Both the position numbers and the translations under genes were made by a program. 30,559 nt of DNA from a virus, in IMG/VR virus record IMGVR_UViG_3300028008_000069, positions 1 to 30,559 of that record. One strand, 5' to 3'. Below the pieces are notes generated by a model. That model made no database searches. It saw only the letters and a list, made by a program, of their open reading frames with translations, and had not been told where the DNA came from. This document shows positions 15,973-23,049 of the stretch, in pieces. The first letter of the stretch is position 1; the number at the start of each line of letters is the position of its first letter.

Positions 15973-17496
15973 ATGGCATATACAATTGATACATATAGTA
16001 ATAGTACATCTTGGAAAATTGAAGATGGGACTATTGATCAAACCACCGATTTAAAGCTAGTTGGTAAAAACTATGCTGGATACGGTGAGATACAAAACGA
16101 AAACTTTGTTTTCTTACTAGAAAACTTTGCAGGGCAGGCAGAGCCGCCACGTAAAATACAAGGTCAAATATGGTTTGACACTGGTAATAGTAAATTAAAG
16201 TTTTATGACGGAATTAAATGGCGCACAACAGGTGGCGCAGAAGTTAGCACAACAGTTCCAACAGGTCTTAAAGAAGGTGACTTTTGGTGGGATCAAAATA
16301 ACGAGCAACTTTATACATACAATGGCGGAGACTTTGTACTTATCGGACCCCAAAGTGCAGGATCAGGCCAGACACAAATTGTAAGTCGCTCATTACGTGA
16401 TACAGGTGGTACGACAAGAGGCGTTATCACAGCAGTTGTAAATGATGAAACAGTATTTGTTACTAGTTCACAAGACTTTACAATTGATACGGCTGATGTT
16501 GATAGTAACATTCCAGGATTTGATAGAATACGTCAAGGTATTACACTAAAGAACACTTTAAATAGTTCCGGCGGTGTTACATCAGGCGATTGGAGAATTG
16601 TTGGTACAGCAACAAATGCTGAGAAATTAGGCGGAGCGGCAGCCAGTGAGTATGTAAAAAATCAAACAGCAAACTTTGCAGGACTTGCACGTTTTAGTGA
16701 CACAGGTTTACAAGTTGGCGATGACGGTGACTTGAAACTTAAAGTTGAATTAGACAACAAAGCAGTTATTGCAAACGAAAACGGATTACAAATTGAATTC
16801 CGTGCTAAAAATTCATTAGGTACTATACTAAACCCAATGAGAATATTTGCAGATGCAGTTATTCCAGGGTTCCAAGTTGGTACAGAATCAGCACCAGGTG
16901 GGCCAGTAGTTGGTACATCAACATTAGGTTCTGTAGATTATCCGTGGCCAAACGTATTTGCAAACAATGTAACTGGTTTAGCAAGTATAGCTTCATCGTT
17001 AAACGTAGGTGCATACGATCCAGTTAATCCATTAGCAAATGCAAAATATCCATCAACAGCAGACGCGGCAAATACTATTGCAGTTAGAGATGCCGCAGGC
17101 GATATTTACGCAAATAAATTTCAAGGTGTTGCAACTGAAGCTCAATATGCTGACTTAGCAGAAAAATATACTACTGATAAAGAATATCCAGTAGGTACAG
17201 CAATGTGTGTAGGCGGAGATGCTGAAACAACAGCGGCTAAGACAAGTAGTATTAGTATTGGTGTTATATCAGAAGCTCCTGCGTACTTAATGAACAAAGA
17301 TTTAGAAGGGCAAGCAATTGGTCTTAAAGGTCGTGTTCCAGTAAGAGTAAAAGGCCCAGTGAAAAAAGGTCAACCAGTGTATGCATGGGAAGATGGTGTT
17401 TGTTCTACAGTAGCAACTACATCAATCGTAGGTGTTGCACTAGTTACTAATGACGCTGAAGAAGAGAAATTAGTTGAGTGCGTTTTAAAGGTATAA
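15973..17496 (+). CDS. Tail fibre protein with YADLAEKY-type C-terminal domain
   Basis: A 507-residue fibre protein and third member of the paralogous set. Residues 1-125 are the shared N-terminal domain (DGTIDQTTDLKLVGKNYAGYGE, ENFVFLLENFAG, GQIWFD, GDFWWD, LIGP; given as separate short blocks). The middle holds DWRIVGTATNAEKLGGAAAS. From Tyr392 it carries YADLAEKYTTDKEYPVGTA and then a compact beta domain with VGVALVTND near the end. This end type is common on marine phage fibre proteins by recollection. GGGG at 15961-15964, 8 bases ahead, supports the ATG, and a late octamer lies at 15938-15945. The shared N-terminus suggests all three proteins dock to the same site in the virion, with the ends giving different binding. 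Confidence 0.75.
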   Translation: MAYTIDTYSNSTSWKIEDGTIDQTTDLKLVGKNYAGYGEIQNENFVFLLENFAGQAEPPRKIQGQIWFDTGNSKLKFYDGIKWRTTGGAEVSTTVPTGLKEGDFWWDQNNEQLYTYNGGDFVLIGPQSAGSGQTQIVSRSLRDTGGTTRGVITAVVNDETVFVTSSQDFTIDTADVDSNIPGFDRIRQGITLKNTLNSSGGVTSGDWRIVGTATNAEKLGGAAASEYVKNQTANFAGLARFSDTGLQVGDDGDLKLKVELDNKAVIANENGLQIEFRAKNSLGTILNPMRIFADAVIPGFQVGTESAPGGPVVGTSTLGSVDYPWPNVFANNVTGLASIASSLNVGAYDPVNPLANAKYPSTADAANTIAVRDAAGDIYANKFQGVATEAQYADLAEKYTTDKEYPVGTAMCVGGDAETTAAKTSSISIGVISEAPAYLMNKDLEGQAIGLKGRVPVRVKGPVKKGQPVYAWEDGVCSTVATTSIVGVALVTNDAEEEKLVECVLKV

Positions 17497-17499
17497 ATA
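17492..17499 (+). promoter_or_regulatory. T4-late promoter octamer TATAAATA (perfect)
   Basis: TATAAATA matches the T4 late consensus in all eight positions. It overlaps the stop codon of the fibre gene ending at 17496 and lies 29 bases before the ATG at 17529, with AGGAAG at 17515-17520 as ribosome site. It probably drives the pair of structural genes 17529-19523. Confidence 0.7.
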
Positions 17500-17528
17500 A
17501 AACTAGCACTTTATAGGAAGTAGAATAT

Positions 17529-18434
17529 ATGTCTGTAAATAATCAAACGTCCATAACCGCCGCGAATTATAATTCGTTACAATCAAGAGTTGCTAACTTA
17601 CTTGGCAGTGGTTTTGGCGGTTCAGGTTACGGACAAGCACTTGTTAGTGCTCCTGTTGCTGTTGGAGAAATAGTAACTGCGGAGCATATGAATCTTCTAA
17701 GAGAAGATATTAACAGAGCGCATGTACATCAAACTGGTAGTTTGTCATCGTTATTAGCAATTGATCAAGAGTCAAAAATTGGTGCTAATGCAGTAGACGG
17801 TGATGCTGAAAAAGGGTTTAACTCATATAGTGCAGTCATAACAATACTTGAAGGTAATGCTAATGTAGTTGACGGAACGCAAGTTACGTTAGAAACAGCT
17901 ACAACTAGTACACGATTTGCAGGATGGGCTGGGCAACTAGTTCATATGTTTACTGTAAACTTTGCTGACGCTGACGAAAGACGTGCATTTTTTAATGCAG
18001 GTGGAGAAATACATATGTCAGCTGAAATAGTAGGCGACAATACCCCAAAAGGTCAAGATTGGAATAGTATCTTAACTAACATGGGAACAGTAAAATTTGC
18101 TAAAGAAACAACTACAAAAACAGGCGCGGCCGGCACAGTACAAGCAATTGGTAACTTTGATCTTTCATCAAGTTTCCAAGAAATATTCCAAAGACGTGGA
18201 CAAGCTGATTACTATGCAGAAAATAGATATTTTATCTATTGTAAGGAAACGTCTTTAGATTCTATACAATTTAGAATTGAATTCTTAGACAACGACCAAG
18301 GTGATCCTAATGACGATGAAGTTGTTAGAGGCACATTAACAAGTGTTGTCAAACAACTCAGACCAACAGGAAGTTATGTAACTGTAAACTCACCAAGTTA
18401 TTCTACGCAATCAAGCCTTGACGAAGGAGATTAA
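17529..18434 (+). CDS. Virion structural protein, tandem pair member 1
   Basis: A 301-residue protein without signal peptide or membrane segments. Around residues 54-66 it has HMNLLREDINRAHVHQ and around 154-164 FFNAGGEIHMSAE; LRPTGSYVTV lies near the end. All three recur in the next gene, so the two are tandem paralogues. I know this type (a block with NxLRxDINKxxxHQ) from cyanophage virion proteins of unassigned role. The ATG follows AGGAAG at 17515-17520. Only 3 bases separate it from the next gene, so both are made from one message under the late octamer at 17492-17499. No enzymatic motif was seen; it is likely a minor tail or fibre-associated structural part. Confidence 0.65.
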   Translation: MSVNNQTSITAANYNSLQSRVANLLGSGFGGSGYGQALVSAPVAVGEIVTAEHMNLLREDINRAHVHQTGSLSSLLAIDQESKIGANAVDGDAEKGFNSYSAVITILEGNANVVDGTQVTLETATTSTRFAGWAGQLVHMFTVNFADADERRAFFNAGGEIHMSAEIVGDNTPKGQDWNSILTNMGTVKFAKETTTKTGAAGTVQAIGNFDLSSSFQEIFQRRGQADYYAENRYFIYCKETSLDSIQFRIEFLDNDQGDPNDDEVVRGTLTSVVKQLRPTGSYVTVNSPSYSTQSSLDEGD

Positions 18435-18437
18435 TTT

Positions 18438-19523
18438 ATGGCAACAGTTGGCGGTTTTATATCCGGTAGTGACTATAACACGTTAGTTAATGGCACAACC
18501 AATGTGCTTGGATTAGGTTCCGGCGCAGATGGTTATGGTCAAATAGTTCCTAGTAAAGAAACATATTCATCAAGAGGCACTGCCAATTTAATTGATAATG
18601 CTGAATGGAATCTACTAAGAACTGATATTAACAAATGTTACCAACATCAATCCAATGGTGATATAATTGGTAATGAAGTAACCGACGGTTACATTATCGG
18701 CGCAGATGCTTCAGGACCTAGTGTTACTAGAATTTCAGGCGATACATTTTCAATTAATACACCAAACAACGGTACTGGCATTAATGATTGGGTGTCGGGT
18801 TTAACAACTATACAAAACGGCAAAAATAACATAAATTCTTCGCACTATACAGTTACAGGTACTAGAGCGTTAGTTAACTCACAGAGAACTTTAGGTTGGG
18901 GTACTGCTTCGAATCCTTCAGTATATTGTGATCTTGCTGTTTCATTTCAAGGCGGATACGAATGTACTAATAGTGCAGGGACTCGTGTAACTGCTAGTGG
19001 CGCAGATCATGCTAGACATTTTTTTAATGCCGGCGGCGAAATACATTTATCACAATTTTTAACAGGTTCTACAGCTAAAGATACTGACTGGGGTACAATG
19101 TTAGGTAACGCTGGTATAACCAAATTTAAAAGAAACAATACTACAGGAACAGGTACGGCCGCATATCGAGACGGAGCAACTGATCTTGATGGTGGCGGTG
19201 TAGATAGTGCATTAGGATTTTACCAATTAACTACTGGGTTCTCATTAATCATGCGTAAGAATGGTAGTCAAGCAGAATATGCAGAAAACTACATAGAAGT
19301 TTATGCAAAACGTAATGTAAATTATGATGAACTACAATTTAGATTCTTCTTTAATGATGTTGACTCAGGCGATCAAACTGGTACAGGACCAGGAGTAGAC
19401 GAAATGGTATTTGCAGGTGGCGGGTCAATGGGTGCAGGTATTGACTTATTACGCCCATCGGGCTCATATGTAAGCGTAATAGAACCAGATAGTAGCGTTG
19501 TAACCGAACTAGGAATCACATAA
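18438..19523 (+). CDS. Virion structural protein, tandem pair member 2
   Basis: A 361-residue protein, longer than its upstream paralogue mainly through added Gly/Thr/Asn-rich segments. It keeps WNLLRTDINKCYQHQ (about residues 57-71), FFNAGGEIHLSQFL (about 195-208), DWGTMLGNAGITKF and LRPSGSYVSVIEP near the end. The ATG follows AAGGAG just inside the end of the previous gene. Its stop lies 3 bases before the -35 box of the next promoter, and I saw no terminator hairpin between, so late transcription may read into the accessory cassette. Confidence 0.65.
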   Translation: MATVGGFISGSDYNTLVNGTTNVLGLGSGADGYGQIVPSKETYSSRGTANLIDNAEWNLLRTDINKCYQHQSNGDIIGNEVTDGYIIGADASGPSVTRISGDTFSINTPNNGTGINDWVSGLTTIQNGKNNINSSHYTVTGTRALVNSQRTLGWGTASNPSVYCDLAVSFQGGYECTNSAGTRVTASGADHARHFFNAGGEIHLSQFLTGSTAKDTDWGTMLGNAGITKFKRNNTTGTGTAAYRDGATDLDGGGVDSALGFYQLTTGFSLIMRKNGSQAEYAENYIEVYAKRNVNYDELQFRFFFNDVDSGDQTGTGPGVDEMVFAGGGSMGAGIDLLRPSGSYVSVIEPDSSVVTELGIT

Positions 19524-19526
19524 CAC

Positions 19527-19555
19527 TTGACAAACTGTTAATTCGAGTATATACT
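19527..19555 (+). promoter_or_regulatory. Sigma70-type (early) promoter of the accessory cassette
   Basis: The -35 box TTGACA (19527-19532) is perfect, the spacer is exactly 17 bases (19533-19549) and the -10 box TATACT (19550-19555) differs from the consensus by one base. It sits just after the last virion gene and 26 bases before the ATG at 19581. It differs in kind from the late octamers found upstream, and lacks a visible T4 MotA box, so host RNA polymerase could use it early in infection. Confidence 0.8.
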
Positions 19556-19568
19556 ATAACAATATACT
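19546..19568 (+). repeat. Palindrome and repeated ATATACT at the -10 box and start region
   Basis: AGTATATACT (19546-19555) is a perfect 10-base palindrome covering the -10 box. ATATACT occurs again at 19562-19568, after the likely transcription start, giving an inverted pair with AGTATAT at 19546-19552. It could be an operator, but A+T-rich DNA forms such pairs easily. Confidence 0.35.
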
Positions 19569-19580
19569 TGGAGATGTCGT

Positions 19581-19928
19581 ATGGATGAAAGACTAGAAAA
19601 AGCACTTGAGTTCTCAAACTACATGGTTACGTTGAATAATCAACGTAGAATTGTAAGAGAACAATTTTTAGAAAACTGTGTTCACTATTTAAATGGTGGA
19701 AAGTTTTCAGTTAACAGAGATTTAATTACATTTTGTCAAACACTAGTAACTAGAGATCAATCTAGTGCAGTGCTTATTGACGACAATGATACCCCAATTG
19801 AAGTAGAAGATATTAATAAATTCTTAGATGACATCCTTGATATTTACTTTACTACAACATACGAGTACTACGATAAGTTTAACGAAATCAAAAAGAATCG
19901 AACAGTAGAAGGGTTAGTTAATTTATGA
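19581..19928 (+). CDS. Conserved small phage protein, unknown function
   Basis: A 115-residue acidic, mostly helical protein starting MDERLEKALEFSNYMVTLNNQ. It has LNGGKFSVNRDLITF in the middle and VLIDDNDTPIEVEDINKFLDDILDIYF after it, ending NRTVEGLVNL. I recognise this sequence type from many marine T4-like phages near the structural region, where it is annotated as hypothetical. GGAGA at 19570-19574 gives a strong ribosome site. It is the first gene after the sigma70-type promoter and overlaps the next gene by 4 bases (ATGA). No catalytic motif, Cys pair or membrane segment is seen. Its place at the head of the operon might suit a regulatory or chaperone role, but that is a guess. Confidence 0.7.
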   Translation: MDERLEKALEFSNYMVTLNNQRRIVREQFLENCVHYLNGGKFSVNRDLITFCQTLVTRDQSSAVLIDDNDTPIEVEDINKFLDDILDIYFTTTYEYYDKFNEIKKNRTVEGLVNL

Positions 19929-20785
19929 GCAAAGGCGTATTGCTTTTCGCACAAAATAATAATACTGTCGACTATGTTAAACAAGCAATATATTGTGCAA
20001 GAAAAATAAAGAAGCATTTAGGTATTGGCGTAGCTATTGCTACAGATAATGCTGACTATTTAAAAAGCCAATATCCTTATTATGAAAAGTATGTAGATCA
20101 TATTATCACTCTTGAATGGGCAGAGTGTAATCAAAAGAGAACATTCCGCGACGGCACAATGAGCAAACGTGATCTTGAATGGCGTAACTTTGATAGAAGC
20201 CTAAGTTATGATATAACTCCGTTCGATGAAACAATAGTAATGGATACTGATTTTATCATAGGCAATAATTTACTCAATCACGCATTTAACAGTAACGAAG
20301 ATTTTTTAATATGGCGTTACATAACTGATGTTAACATGGACAGACCAGACGAACATAGGTTTAATAAAATTAGCGATAGAAGTGTTGACATGTTTTGGGC
20401 TACAGTCTTTTACTTTAAAAAGACAAAACCAATGGAAGACTTTTTTGAACTAATAAAACACATTAAAGAAAACTGGCACTTCTACAGATTAACATATCAA
20501 ATTCCAAGTAAAATTTATAGGAATGATTTTGCATTTAGTATTGCTATACACATATTTAATGCACACCAAAGAACAGTATGGCCTAAGCCCTTACCAGGTA
20601 GATTATGGTTTACTAGTGACGCAGATATTTTAATGAAGATGGATGATGAAGAATATACTTTCTTATTAGACAAACGACATTGGAAGGGTCATTATCATGT
20701 AGGTGCAATTAAAGATTGCAATATTCATATTATGAACAAGTTTAGTTTAGACAGGGCAATTAGCGAGGCACTATCAGATGAATAG
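19925..20785 (+). CDS. GT-A-type glycosyltransferase-like protein
   Basis: A 286-residue protein. The start GVLLFAQNNNTVDYVKQA is a first beta strand plus helix as in GT-A sugar transferases, followed by a second strand IGVAIATDNADY. Asp107-Thr-Asp109 in ETIVMDTDFII is the metal and nucleotide-sugar DxD motif at the normal place. Late residues HWKGHYHVGAIKD could supply a C-terminal metal-binding His, as in GT8 enzymes. No membrane segment is present, so it should act in the cytoplasm on an intracellular or membrane-linked acceptor. It overlaps the upstream gene by ATGA and the next by 8 bases. The next protein is its paralogue (same first strand and DxD). Donor sugar and acceptor are unknown. 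Confidence 0.65.
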   Translation: MSKGVLLFAQNNNTVDYVKQAIYCARKIKKHLGIGVAIATDNADYLKSQYPYYEKYVDHIITLEWAECNQKRTFRDGTMSKRDLEWRNFDRSLSYDITPFDETIVMDTDFIIGNNLLNHAFNSNEDFLIWRYITDVNMDRPDEHRFNKISDRSVDMFWATVFYFKKTKPMEDFFELIKHIKENWHFYRLTYQIPSKIYRNDFAFSIAIHIFNAHQRTVWPKPLPGRLWFTSDADILMKMDDEEYTFLLDKRHWKGHYHVGAIKDCNIHIMNKFSLDRAISEALSDE

Positions 20786-21596
20786 AGGATTTTGCTTACT
20801 AGCACAAAACAATGAAAAAACTGATTATGTAAGACAAGCATATGCACTTGCTAAAAGTTTACATAGATATAACACAGATCAAAAAATTAGTTTAATAACT
20901 AATGATGATATTCCTAACGAGTGGAAAGAAGTATTTGATCAAATAATACCTATACCTTGGTCAGACGATGCAGATGAGTCTAAGTGGAAAATAGAAAATA
21001 GATGGAAAGTATATCACGCTAGTCCATATGATGAAACTATTGTATTAGAAGCAGACATGCTAATACTAACTGATATCACACACTGGTGGGAAGAACTTGC
21101 AAAGCGTGAATTATTTTTTGTTAGTAATGTTAGAACATACAGAGATGAAGTTGTAACTAATAGATTTTATAGAAAAACATTTGATGCTAATGAACTACCA
21201 AACTTATATAGTGCATTGCATTACTTTAAAAAAGGTGATGTAGCAAAAGAGTTTTATAATCTATTAGAAATTATTGTTAACAACTGGCAGTTATTTTACG
21301 GCAAGTATGCAAAAGAAGAATATCAAAAATGGTGTAGTATTGACTTATGCGCGGCAATAGCAAGTAAAATACTAGATAACGAAAAAGAAATTACAGATCC
21401 AAATAGCTATGTTACTTTTACACATATGAAGCCAAGGGTACAAGGTTGGTACAACATTCCTACTAAATGGACAAGAGCAATAGGAAAGTATTATAGAGAT
21501 GACGGAACATTGTTATTAGGAAATCATTTACAAACAAGAGTATTACATTATGTTGAAGATGAATTCCTCACAGACGAATTGCTGGAGAACTTATAA
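20778..21596 (+). CDS. GT-A-type glycosyltransferase-like protein, paralogue of upstream gene
   Basis: A 272-residue protein. It opens RGFCLLAQNNEKTDYVRQAY, nearly the same block as the upstream gene, then ISLITNDDIP as a second strand. Glu91-Ala-Asp93 in ETIVLEADMLI takes the place of the DxD motif; ExD variants occur in GT8-type enzymes. YVTFTHMKPRVQGW carries a His close to the end that could bind metal. The gene overlaps its predecessor by 8 bases and its stop shares one base with the next start (TAATG). It looks like a tandem duplicate that has since diverged, perhaps adding a second sugar of the same chain. Activity despite the Glu change is plausible but unproven. Confidence 0.6.
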   Translation: MNRGFCLLAQNNEKTDYVRQAYALAKSLHRYNTDQKISLITNDDIPNEWKEVFDQIIPIPWSDDADESKWKIENRWKVYHASPYDETIVLEADMLILTDITHWWEELAKRELFFVSNVRTYRDEVVTNRFYRKTFDANELPNLYSALHYFKKGDVAKEFYNLLEIIVNNWQLFYGKYAKEEYQKWCSIDLCAAIASKILDNEKEITDPNSYVTFTHMKPRVQGWYNIPTKWTRAIGKYYRDDGTLLLGNHLQTRVLHYVEDEFLTDELLENL

Positions 21597-22162
21597 TGGA
21601 GCAAACGTTTTATTTAAACTTTGAAGAAGATACTGGTCATATATGGAAAGCTACGAACGAATGTGACGACTCAACTCCGTATATAGAAGTTGATGCAGAA
21701 ACTTGCTCTCAGTTTACAACTGGTGCAAAAGACATGAACGATTATATTATCATTCCTTCGTTAACTGACAAAAAGTTTGAAATTAAATTTAAACACAGAG
21801 ACCTAACAGAATTTGATGTAGATAAAAGCATACATAGAATAGAGATAAGCAATACAGATGATCATAAAAATGCATTTATGATTATACAAGAAAATGGATA
21901 TTGGACAATTAAACTTTCTAAGCATATGCAGGAAACACTTACGTCTACAGCATATTATAAGGATAAAACCCAATTAATATATGTAACAAAGAAAAATGAC
22001 CCCAATATTTTACTAGACACAATGACAATAAAGTTGTATAATGTATTGTATAATGATGAATATAGACTAGAGAATCAAGATGTTAATGTAGCCAAAAGTA
22101 ATGATGTTAGTTTATTTTGTGGTAAAGTATTTGAAGAATATAAACATGTGGTGAGAGTATGA
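21596..22162 (+). CDS. Unknown protein of the sugar/radical SAM cassette
   Basis: A 188-residue protein that I do not recognise. It is rich in alternating hydrophobic and polar residues that suggest beta strands, for example YIIIPSLTDKKFEIKFKH and IQENGYWTIKLSKHM, and has only two Cys (one at about residue 23, another near 34) plus one near the end. There is no signal peptide, membrane segment or clear catalytic motif. It starts on the shared A of TAATG with the upstream glycosyltransferase and overlaps the next one by ATGA, so it sits between two sugar transferases and may be a binding partner or acceptor protein. That role is only inferred from position. Confidence 0.55.
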   Translation: MEQTFYLNFEEDTGHIWKATNECDDSTPYIEVDAETCSQFTTGAKDMNDYIIIPSLTDKKFEIKFKHRDLTEFDVDKSIHRIEISNTDDHKNAFMIIQENGYWTIKLSKHMQETLTSTAYYKDKTQLIYVTKKNDPNILLDTMTIKLYNVLYNDEYRLENQDVNVAKSNDVSLFCGKVFEEYKHVVRV

Positions 22163-23049
22163 GTATAAAAGTTGTAGACCAAGATATTATATTTCTGTCG
22201 TATGATGAGCCTAATGCAGAAAAGAACTATGCAGACTTGTGTAGTAAAATTCCGTGGGCAAAACGTGTACATGGAGTAGAAGGCTCAGATGCCGCACACA
22301 AAGCGTGTGCTGACCTAAGTGAAACAGAATATTTTGTTACTGTAGATGCAGACAATATTGTTGATCCAGAATTTTTAAATCAAGTAGTTGATTATGAAGC
22401 ATTAGGACTATCAGCAGAACATGTGTTTAGTTGGTGTGGCAAGTTACATGTTAACGGACTAATGTACGGCAACGGCGGATTAAAAATGTGGACACGTAAG
22501 TTTGTACATAGTATGAAAACACACGAACACTCAGAAGAGGGTGATGAACGTGGTAAAGTAGAATTTTGTTTTGATGACAAGTATTATCAGTTTAATGATA
22601 ACTTCAGCACTTCTTATACTAATGCAACACCGTGGCAGGCATGGAGAGCAGGCTTTCGAGAAGGTGTCAAGATGTCTTTGGATCAAGGTGCTAAAGTAGA
22701 TGACCTTCGTAAGGTGTGGTGGCAGAATTATCAACGTTTGCTTATTTGGAGTCAAGTAGGTGCAGATGTTAGACATGGTATATGGAGTATACTAGGTGCA
22801 AGGCAAGGCTGTTATCTAACAAATTGTACACCTTGGGATTATGCTAATGTACGTGACTTTGAATGGCTAAACAACTTTTGGGAAACAGAAGTAAAAGATG
22901 TAGATCCACTTGAAACATCTATTCATTTAGGAACTGAGATACTAAAAGGCACAGGTGCCGATATATCTACTACACCTCTTGATGAACAACAAAGTAAGTT
23001 TTTTAAAAGTGTATATCAAAACACTCCAAGGATAATTAGGACTAAATGA
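22159..23049 (+). CDS. GT2-like glycosyltransferase family protein
   Basis: A 296-residue protein. The first strand VVDQDIIFLSYDEPNAEKNY, then WAKRVHGVEGSDAAHKACADL, then Asp63-Ala-Asp65 in YFVTVDADNIVDPEF follow the order of a GT-A fold: nucleotide-binding strand, HxV.G...A...A loop, and DxD. This loop and DxD block is a pattern I know from marine phage proteins labelled glycosyltransferase. The second half, with WQAWRAGFREGVKMSLD and many Trp, is unlike the two upstream enzymes, so it belongs to a separate lineage. It overlaps both neighbours by ATGA, and the next gene is a radical SAM enzyme. Substrate unknown; cytoplasmic by lack of membrane segments. Confidence 0.65.
   Translation: MSIKVVDQDIIFLSYDEPNAEKNYADLCSKIPWAKRVHGVEGSDAAHKACADLSETEYFVTVDADNIVDPEFLNQVVDYEALGLSAEHVFSWCGKLHVNGLMYGNGGLKMWTRKFVHSMKTHEHSEEGDERGKVEFCFDDKYYQFNDNFSTSYTNATPWQAWRAGFREGVKMSLDQGAKVDDLRKVWWQNYQRLLIWSQVGADVRHGIWSILGARQGCYLTNCTPWDYANVRDFEWLNNFWETEVKDVDPLETSIHLGTEILKGTGADISTTPLDEQQSKFFKSVYQNTPRIIRTK

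Noticed and set aside
19501-19530. Possible terminator between virion genes and the cassette
   Set aside because: No G+C-rich hairpin followed by a T run was found; only A+T palindromes linked to the promoter are present.
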